Shown here one piece after another: positions 6,899 through 10,863 of a stretch of 10,863 bases of DNA (within the stretch, counting starts at the first letter, position 1; each line of letters starts with the position of its first letter). A program made the translations under genes and the position numbers. The stretch covers positions 1 to 10,863 of the forward strand of contig JASMFO010000060.1 of NCBI GenBank assembly GCA_030751755.1, given 5' to 3'. The stretch comes from Candidatus Woesearchaeota archaeon (GTDB lineage: Archaea > Nanobdellota > Nanobdellia > Woesearchaeales > GW2011-AR4). Below the pieces are notes generated by a model, which ran no database searches, was not told the DNA's origin, and saw nothing but the letters and a program-made list of their open reading frames with translations.

Positions 6899-7162
6899 AT
6901 GGCAGAAGAAGATAAGAAATTTTCAAAACAGCTTATTGGCAAAACAATTGTTAGCAAAACAGGGAAAAGATTTGGTGAAGTAGGTGATTTAGTGTTTGAG
7001 ACACGTTCTGGAGAGCTAATTCATTTAGTTTTACATAATCCAACATCCTATACAGCTAAGCTAGAGCTTGAAAAAGACAAAGAAGGACATATTTTGATAC
7101 CTTTCAGCGCAGTAATTGCCATGGGAGACTTTATGGTTATTGCAGAAGAGGATATAATTTAA
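6899..7162 (+). CDS. Single-domain PRC-barrel protein
   Basis: An 87-residue protein (ATG at 6899, chosen because of the Shine-Dalgarno site). It is almost entirely one PRC-barrel: the GKTIVSKTGKRFGEVGDLVF strands at 14-33, a turn with a GEL segment at 38-40, and the closing ILIPFSAVIAMGDFMVIAE strands at 65-83. It has no signal peptide or membrane segment. PRC-barrels are small beta-barrels that mediate protein or RNA contacts (as in RimM and photosynthetic reaction centre H). In archaea, short single-domain forms include the CdpB cell-division proteins that bind SepF. Length and fold are compatible with CdpB, but no sequence feature proves it. Its own strong TATA box and Shine-Dalgarno site suggest high, independent expression. 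It lies 54 bases upstream of rfcS, which has a separate TATA box. Confidence 0.85.
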   Translation: MAEEDKKFSKQLIGKTIVSKTGKRFGEVGDLVFETRSGELIHLVLHNPTSYTAKLELEKDKEGHILIPFSAVIAMGDFMVIAEEDII

Positions 7163-7184
7163 CCCCATTCTTAATTTTCAATAA

Positions 7185-7194
7185 TTATTTAAAT
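7185..7194 (+). promoter_or_regulatory. TATA box of rfcS
   Basis: TTATTTAAAT is centred about 27 bases before the ATG at 7217, and no Shine-Dalgarno site precedes that ATG. This indicates a leaderless transcript independent of the PRC-barrel gene. Confidence 0.6.
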
Positions 7195-7216
7195 TGACAT
7201 TCATTCTTTCTCTACT

Positions 7217-8176
7217 ATGGACAGCGCTATTTGGACGGAAAAATACAGGCCAAAAGAATTCTCAGAAATAAAAGGGCAGAAAGAGATAGTAAGGAGAATA
7301 AAAGCATTTGTTGAGCTGCAGAATATACCCCATTTGCTGTTTGCCGGTCCTGCCGGAGTAGGAAAAACAACTTTAGCATTAGTCATAGTAAAAAACCTGT
7401 TTAAAGATTCATGGCATCAGAATTTCTTGGAGTTAAATGCTTCTGACGAAAGAGGCATAGACATAATAAGGAATAAGGTAAAAGATTTTGCAAGGACAAG
7501 AGCAATTGGAAATGTTCCATTCAAGATTATTTATTTAGATGAATGCGATGCACTGACAAGAGAAGCCCAGCAGGCATTAAGAAGAACAATGGAAAATTAT
7601 ACCCAAACAACCCGTTTTATTTTATCTGCAAACTATTCCTCAAAGATTATTGATCCCATACAAAGCAGATGTGCAATGTTTCGCTTCAAGCCCTTAGAAA
7701 AAAAAGAAATTTTTGCAGTAATCGAAAAAATCGAAAAGGATGAAAACATTAAAATCAATGAGAAAGCCAAAGAAGCATTATTCAACATAAGCGAAGGTGA
7801 TGCAAGAAAAATAAATAATGTCTTGCAAAGTTCAGCAGCAATAAGCAAAGATATAACAGAAGAGATTATATATTCAATGGCATCTGTGGCAAAGCCAAAG
7901 GAGGTTGATGAAGTTTTAAAATTAGCATTGCAAAACAAGTTTATTGATGCGAGAAACAAATTAATGGATGTAATGCTTAACTATGGCCTTTCCGGAATGG
8001 ATATAATAAAGCAGATACAACAGGAAATTCTAAATCTAAACCTAGATAACGAAAAGAAAATGCTTCTGATGGAAAAATGCGGAGAAATAGAATTCAGGAT
8101 GACAGAAGGCTCTGATGAGTTTATACAATTAGAGGCTTTATTAAGCCAGTTTGTGCTTTACGGGGCTAAAAAATAG
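7217..8176 (+). CDS. rfcS: Replication factor C small subunit (clamp loader ATPase)
   Basis: A 319-residue AAA+ protein of normal RfcS length. With RfcL it forms the pentameric clamp loader that opens the PCNA ring and places it on primed DNA for the replicative polymerase. The N-terminal signature WTEKYRPKEFSEIKGQ is at 6-21. Walker A is GPAGVGKTT at 44-52 and Walker B is IIYLDECDAL at 104-113. Sensor 1 is LSANYSSKI at 136-144 (N139). The SRC motif with the trans-acting arginine is at 150-152, and sensor 2 is GDARKIN at 194-200 (R197). The C-terminal collar domain occupies about 225-319. Walker B reads DECD where archaeal RfcS usually has DEAD; the catalytic acidic residues remain. No intein interrupts Walker A, a common insertion site in this family. 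The gene is convergent with the first lipoprotein gene, 22 bases away; rfcL is not in the window. Confidence 0.96.
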   Translation: MDSAIWTEKYRPKEFSEIKGQKEIVRRIKAFVELQNIPHLLFAGPAGVGKTTLALVIVKNLFKDSWHQNFLELNASDERGIDIIRNKVKDFARTRAIGNVPFKIIYLDECDALTREAQQALRRTMENYTQTTRFILSANYSSKIIDPIQSRCAMFRFKPLEKKEIFAVIEKIEKDENIKINEKAKEALFNISEGDARKINNVLQSSAAISKDITEEIIYSMASVAKPKEVDEVLKLALQNKFIDARNKLMDVMLNYGLSGMDIIKQIQQEILNLNLDNEKKMLLMEKCGEIEFRMTEGSDEFIQLEALLSQFVLYGAKK

Positions 8177-8198
8177 TCAAAAAGAACTTATTGTCTTC

Positions 8199-9206
8199 CT
8201 ATCCTATATGTTTAGCAAGGACAGTTTGATCTATCTTATCAAGATAGTTGAAATCTACAATTATATCAATACTTTTTTCATAATCATTCCTATCACTACT
8301 GGCAGGAAGATCCTGTGTACAGGTCATGGTTCTTTTTCCATTGACCAATTTAATCTCTTTGTCTGCCAAGGTTCCGTCAGTTGTAGAACCTATTCCAGAA
8401 CATTTCAAAGTTTCTGCAATCCCTGTTTTGATAGTAATCTTAACCTTATCCTCTTCCAATCTTCTAGTACTAGAGTCTTTAGGGCAACCCACAGTAGCAG
8501 TGGGAGTCTTAGGTTCAAAGATATTACCAAACTCAGAATGCACTATGTCAAAGCTGAACTGTATCTTATCCTCTCCAACAACACCTTGCCTGAATGAAGT
8601 AATATCAATCGGGCTGCCAGAACTAAAAATAGATTTTGATTCGGTGGGGCTGCAAATAGCATCATCAGCCACACTAACTAAATTCTTTAATACGCAAATT
8701 TGTGATGTTGCCTTTGTCTTGTATTTATAGCAGACATCAGCCCTGAAAACAAAATTTACATTTCCCGAAATTACACCCGGTTGAAGTTGTAACTTAGTAT
8801 CATCTTTTGGAAAGGTAGCATAAGCTTCCACAGCATCTATAACATTACCTTCAGAATCCTTTTTCCTTGAAGTTAAGGCAGCGTCTGGGTGTGCATTTGT
8901 TAGTTCGGCGTTAGTTGTATCAAAATCAGATGGTAAAATGCCCATTAGGTTAACCCTAACATCATTTACTGCTACATCATGTTCTCCCTGATTTTTTAAG
9001 CTTACTACCACATCAAAAGGGAATGTGATGTCACTAATCTCTTTTGGCGGTGAACCTTGTAAGAACCCTATCTCTAGACCTTGTGTTCCTTCCAGAAATG
9101 GTGTTGTTGAATCACCTCCAGTAACTTCTCCACCACCACATCCTGCTATAAACAACGAGAGAATTACACCAAAAACAATCAAGGTTATATGTTTTTTTTG
9201 CAGCAT
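8199..9206 (-). CDS. Secreted lipoprotein of unknown function, paralogue A
   Basis: A 335-residue protein. The N-terminus is a lipoprotein signal: basic MLQKKH, a hydrophobic stretch at about 8-21, then the lipobox LFIAGC with C23 as the lipid-anchored residue. A Gly-rich linker (GGGEVTGG) follows. The conserved PFLEGTQGLEIGFLQGSPP (36-54) leads into a beta-rich domain (about 55-160; FPFDVVVSLKNQGEHDV is typical of CARDB-like Ig folds). A second beta domain spans about 195-330 (GSPIDITSFRQ at 197-207; DFNYLDKID near 318-326). The mature part has six cysteines (159, 171, 185, 241, 269, 296), all shared with paralogue B, so disulphides outside the cell are plausible. It is probably anchored to the outer face of the membrane. 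I recognise no enzyme motif. It is convergent with rfcS. The family resembles uncharacterised surface proteins I recall from DPANN archaea. Confidence 0.85.
   Translation of the reverse strand: MLQKKHITLIVFGVILSLFIAGCGGGEVTGGDSTTPFLEGTQGLEIGFLQGSPPKEISDITFPFDVVVSLKNQGEHDVAVNDVRVNLMGILPSDFDTTNAELTNAHPDAALTSRKKDSEGNVIDAVEAYATFPKDDTKLQLQPGVISGNVNFVFRADVCYKYKTKATSQICVLKNLVSVADDAICSPTESKSIFSSGSPIDITSFRQGVVGEDKIQFSFDIVHSEFGNIFEPKTPTATVGCPKDSSTRRLEEDKVKITIKTGIAETLKCSGIGSTTDGTLADKEIKLVNGKRTMTCTQDLPASSDRNDYEKSIDIIVDFNYLDKIDQTVLAKHIG
9079..9155. repeat. Duplicated 5' coding segment, copy in lipoprotein A
   Basis: This segment aligns without gaps to 10174-10250 at a constant offset of 1095 bases. It contains a 31-base identical block (9079-9109) and a 29-base identical block (9127-9155). 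It encodes the lipobox, the Gly linker and the PFLEGTQG motif. DNA identity here is clearly higher than in the rest of the two genes, including at synonymous positions. Confidence 0.8.
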
Positions 9207-9236
9207 CTTAAGATTATTTTTAATTTAATATATCTT

Positions 9237-9244
9237 TATTTAAA
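9237..9244 (-). promoter_or_regulatory. TATA box of lipoprotein A gene
   Basis: On the minus strand TTTAAATA is centred about 34 bases ahead of the ATG at 9206, preceded by AGAAAG as a likely TFB-recognition element. The same arrangement is found before lipoprotein B at nearly the same distance, which supports its function. It predicts a leader of about 8-10 bases. Confidence 0.6.
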
Positions 9245-9281
9245 GCTTTCTAAAATAATTCAAAAAAGAAATAGAAAATTA

Positions 9282-10301
9282 TTAACTAATCACATGCTTA
9301 ACCAGAATTTCTTTGTCTGCACTGCTAAGGTAGTTAAAATCTAAAGTCACATCAACAGATTTTTTGAAATCAGTCCTGCCAGCATCAAGGCCTTGTGTGC
9401 ATGTTACAGTTCTTCTCCCATTAACCAACTTAACAGGTCCTCTTTGTTTAGCAGTAGCACCAGCAACGTCACCTAGTCCAACACAATTTAATGTAGCAGT
9501 TGTAAGCCCTGTATCAACAGTGATATTAATAACATCCTCTTTTGTCCTCCTATCTCTTGGGGTTTTTGGGCACTCGGCAGTAATTGTCGGATCAAAAACA
9601 TCACCAGACCCAGTATGTGCTACATCAAAACTTAATTGAATCTTATCTTTCCCAACAACATTCTGCCTGAATCCAGTAACTCGAATTGGGCTTCCAGAGC
9701 TAAAAACAGCTTTTGACTCGCTAGGAGCACATATAGCATCATCAGCCACATCAACCTGATTTGCTAGCACACAAATTTCCGAAACTGCTTTTGTCTGGTA
9801 TTTATAGCAGACATCTGCTCTAAAAATAAAGGGAGTGTTTCCAGGCAGTTCGTCTTTGTATTGGAAAGATTTAGTGTCAGTTGGAAATGTCAAAATCATC
9901 TCTACAGATTCAATAATATTTCCTTCAGAATCTCTTTGCCTCGCTTTAAGTTCTTCAGATGACTGTTTAGCAATCAAATCCTTATCCTCAAAATCAGCAG
10001 GAGAATCTGATTGAAAAAGAGATGGCAAGAAACCTATTAAGCTTACATTGGCGTCTGTTGTTGCAACATCAGATTCTCCCATATTTTTCAAGCTTATTAT
10101 GGCTTGGAAAGGAAAAATATCGCCATCTGTAACCTCATCTGGCGGGCTGCCTTCTAAAAATCCTATAGCCAGGCCTTGTGTTCCTTCCAGAAATGGTGTT
10201 GTTGGAGCTCCTCCAGTAACCTCTCCACCACCACATCCTGCTATAAACAATAAGAGAATTATACTGAAAACAATAAAAGTTATATGTTTTTCTCGATTCA
10301 T
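9282..10301 (-). CDS. Secreted lipoprotein of unknown function, paralogue B
   Basis: A 339-residue tandem paralogue of the gene at 8199-9206. The lipobox LFIAGC with C23 is in the same place, followed by CGGGEVTGG and PFLEGTQGLAIGFLEGSPP at 36-54. The first beta-rich domain (about 55-165) is the most diverged part, with different loop lengths around 95-125. The second domain (about 203-335) is better conserved: GSPIRVTGFRQ at 203-213, VKLVNGRRTVTCTQ at 290-303 and DFNYLSSADK at 321-330. All six mature cysteines are kept (165, 177, 191, 244, 273, 301). It has its own TATA box, and a weak GAGG lies about 10 bases ahead of the ATG. An upstream out-of-frame ATG meets a stop at once. It is probably a cell-surface protein with a structural or binding role; no catalytic motif is seen. 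Confidence 0.86.
   Translation of the reverse strand: MNREKHITFIVFSIILLLFIAGCGGGEVTGGAPTTPFLEGTQGLAIGFLEGSPPDEVTDGDIFPFQAIISLKNMGESDVATTDANVSLIGFLPSLFQSDSPADFEDKDLIAKQSSEELKARQRDSEGNIIESVEMILTFPTDTKSFQYKDELPGNTPFIFRADVCYKYQTKAVSEICVLANQVDVADDAICAPSESKAVFSSGSPIRVTGFRQNVVGKDKIQLSFDVAHTGSGDVFDPTITAECPKTPRDRRTKEDVINITVDTGLTTATLNCVGLGDVAGATAKQRGPVKLVNGRRTVTCTQGLDAGRTDFKKSVDVTLDFNYLSSADKEILVKHVIS
10174..10250. repeat. Duplicated 5' coding segment, copy in lipoprotein B
   Basis: Partner of 9079-9155. The identical blocks are 10174-10204 and 10222-10250. It marks a tandem gene duplication, perhaps kept alike by gene conversion. Confidence 0.8.
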
Positions 10302-10332
10302 TTCATACCAGCCTCTTTCATTTTATTTCTAT

Positions 10333-10340
10333 TATTTAAA
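10333..10340 (-). promoter_or_regulatory. TATA box of lipoprotein B gene
   Basis: Minus-strand TTTAAATA is preceded by AGAAAGA and centred about 35 bases ahead of the ATG at 10301. The surrounding 20 bases differ from the lipoprotein A promoter at only a few positions, so the promoter was duplicated with the gene. Confidence 0.62.
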
Positions 10341-10374
10341 TCTTTCTAAATAAGTACAGTCACTTAAAAAGTAA

Positions 10375-10863
10375 TTAACCACCCACAGTAGTCAACTTTG
10401 ATATTTTTATTGGCTTTGAAATTGTCGATCTGTAATTATATTCTAACTCTATGTTTAGTGGTGTTGTATAAGCAGATTGAACACCTCCTCCCAATTCTGA
10501 TACAGTTAAGGTGCATATCACAAACCCCTCTCCGTTAAAAAGCTTTATGATATCTTCAGTGCCATCAGCAAAAGGACTGCATTTTTCCCCACCTAATAAA
10601 TTCACATCTCCAATCTGAACTTTTGTTAGTTTCACTCTGTCAAAATCTTTTCTGTCCAATTTACCACAACCTAAAGGATTGCATCTATCCAAAGTAGACA
10701 CAGCCGCAGTCTCAGGAGGACAATCTTCCTCCTTGTTATTACTATCACCAGTTTTTATTACATCACCAACACCAACATTGTTTATAGTAATCTTGAATTG
10801 TATTTTATCTGTAGCAGCTTCCTGAACAATACTTGTTACAGCAACAGGGGCACCTTGGGTTCC
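10375..10863 (-). CDS. Third, divergent lipoprotein-family paralogue, N-terminus beyond the window edge
   Basis: The frame is open from the right edge to the stop at 10375, giving 162 visible C-terminal residues. It matches the second beta domain of paralogues A and B. GAPVAVTSIVQ near the edge parallels GSPIRVTGFRQ, and KIQFKITINNVGVGDV parallels KIQLSFDVAHTGSGDV. IKLFNGEGFVICT parallels VKLVNGRRTVTCT, and LNIELEYNYRSTI parallels VDVTLDFNYLSSA. Three cysteines align with those of the paralogues (in DCP, EKC and VICT); two extra ones (RCNPLGC) fall in a loop. Identity is much lower than between A and B, so this copy is older. A GTG at 10701 could mimic a start but lies inside the homologous domain, so it is not the real one. 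The gene is upstream of paralogue B by 73 bases, on the same strand. A signal peptide is expected outside the window. Confidence 0.83.
   Translation of the reverse strand, partial: GTQGAPVAVTSIVQEAATDKIQFKITINNVGVGDVIKTGDSNNKEEDCPPETAAVSTLDRCNPLGCGKLDRKDFDRVKLTKVQIGDVNLLGGEKCSPFADGTEDIIKLFNGEGFVICTLTVSELGGGVQSAYTTPLNIELEYNYRSTISKPIKISKLTTVGG

Noticed and set aside
7217..8176. Intein in rfcS
   Set aside because: Walker A, Walker B and the sensor motifs are contiguous at normal spacing and the protein has normal length.
8177..8198. Hairpin terminator between rfcS and lipoprotein A
   Set aside because: The 22-base convergent gap has no stable inverted repeat and no long T-run on either strand; termination may occur inside the opposite gene.
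8326..8730. Plus-strand open frames opposite the lipoprotein genes (also 9364-9639 and 10048-10353)
   Set aside because: They recur at matching places in both paralogues only because the minus-strand coding sequence is duplicated. The lipobox and cysteine pattern identify the minus strand as coding.
10375..10701. A 108-codon gene starting at the GTG at 10701
   Set aside because: The frame stays open to the window edge and the upstream part aligns with the paralogues, so this is the C-terminal part of a longer gene.

Overview
This AT-rich window carries archaeal genes: an archaeal-type replication factor C small subunit, an archaeal/eukaryotic-type tyrosyl-tRNA synthetase, TATA-box promoters about 26-29 bases ahead of start codons (leaderless mRNAs), and almost no Shine-Dalgarno sites. 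The Lys/Ile/Asn-rich proteins, compact spacing and lipoproteins with an FLEGTQGL-type N-terminus suggest a DPANN archaeon of the Woesearchaeota/Pacearchaeota/Nanoarchaeota kind. That placement is inference from memory of such genomes, not the result of a search.

Layout. Positions 1-3589 (minus strand) hold a three-gene peptidase operon, transcribed leftward: an M24 Xaa-Pro-type metallopeptidase (3589-2522), an oversized M29-like aminopeptidase (2507-753), and a second, normal-looking M29 aminopeptidase (746 to beyond base 1). A divergent M16B zinc peptidase (3634-4842, plus) starts from the same 44-base promoter region. The M16B gene ends tail to tail, 7 bases away, with tyrosyl-tRNA synthetase (minus, 4850-5875). 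That gene shares a divergent promoter region with a stand-alone Cas4/Dna2-like PD-(D/E)XK Fe-S nuclease (5984-6829, plus). A PRC-barrel protein (6899-7162) and the clamp-loader small subunit RfcS (7217-8176) follow on the plus strand, each with its own TATA box. From 8199 to the right edge (minus strand) lies a tandem array of at least three paralogous secreted proteins. The first two are full-length lipoproteins with nearly identical promoters, signal peptides and N-termini; the third is divergent and cut by the window edge.

How the genes may work together. The left third looks like a peptide-degradation module: three unrelated metallopeptidase families in four genes. The middle holds information-processing genes (tRNA charging, DNA end processing, clamp loading) plus a possible cell-division-type PRC-barrel protein. 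The right third encodes cell-surface lipoproteins of unknown function. There is no CRISPR array, transposon, tRNA or rRNA. The most interesting points are the duplicated lipoprotein array with unusually conserved 5' ends, the M29 protein with a roughly 200-residue insertion, the haloarchaeal/opisthokont-type TyrRS, and the CRISPR-free Cas4-like nuclease.
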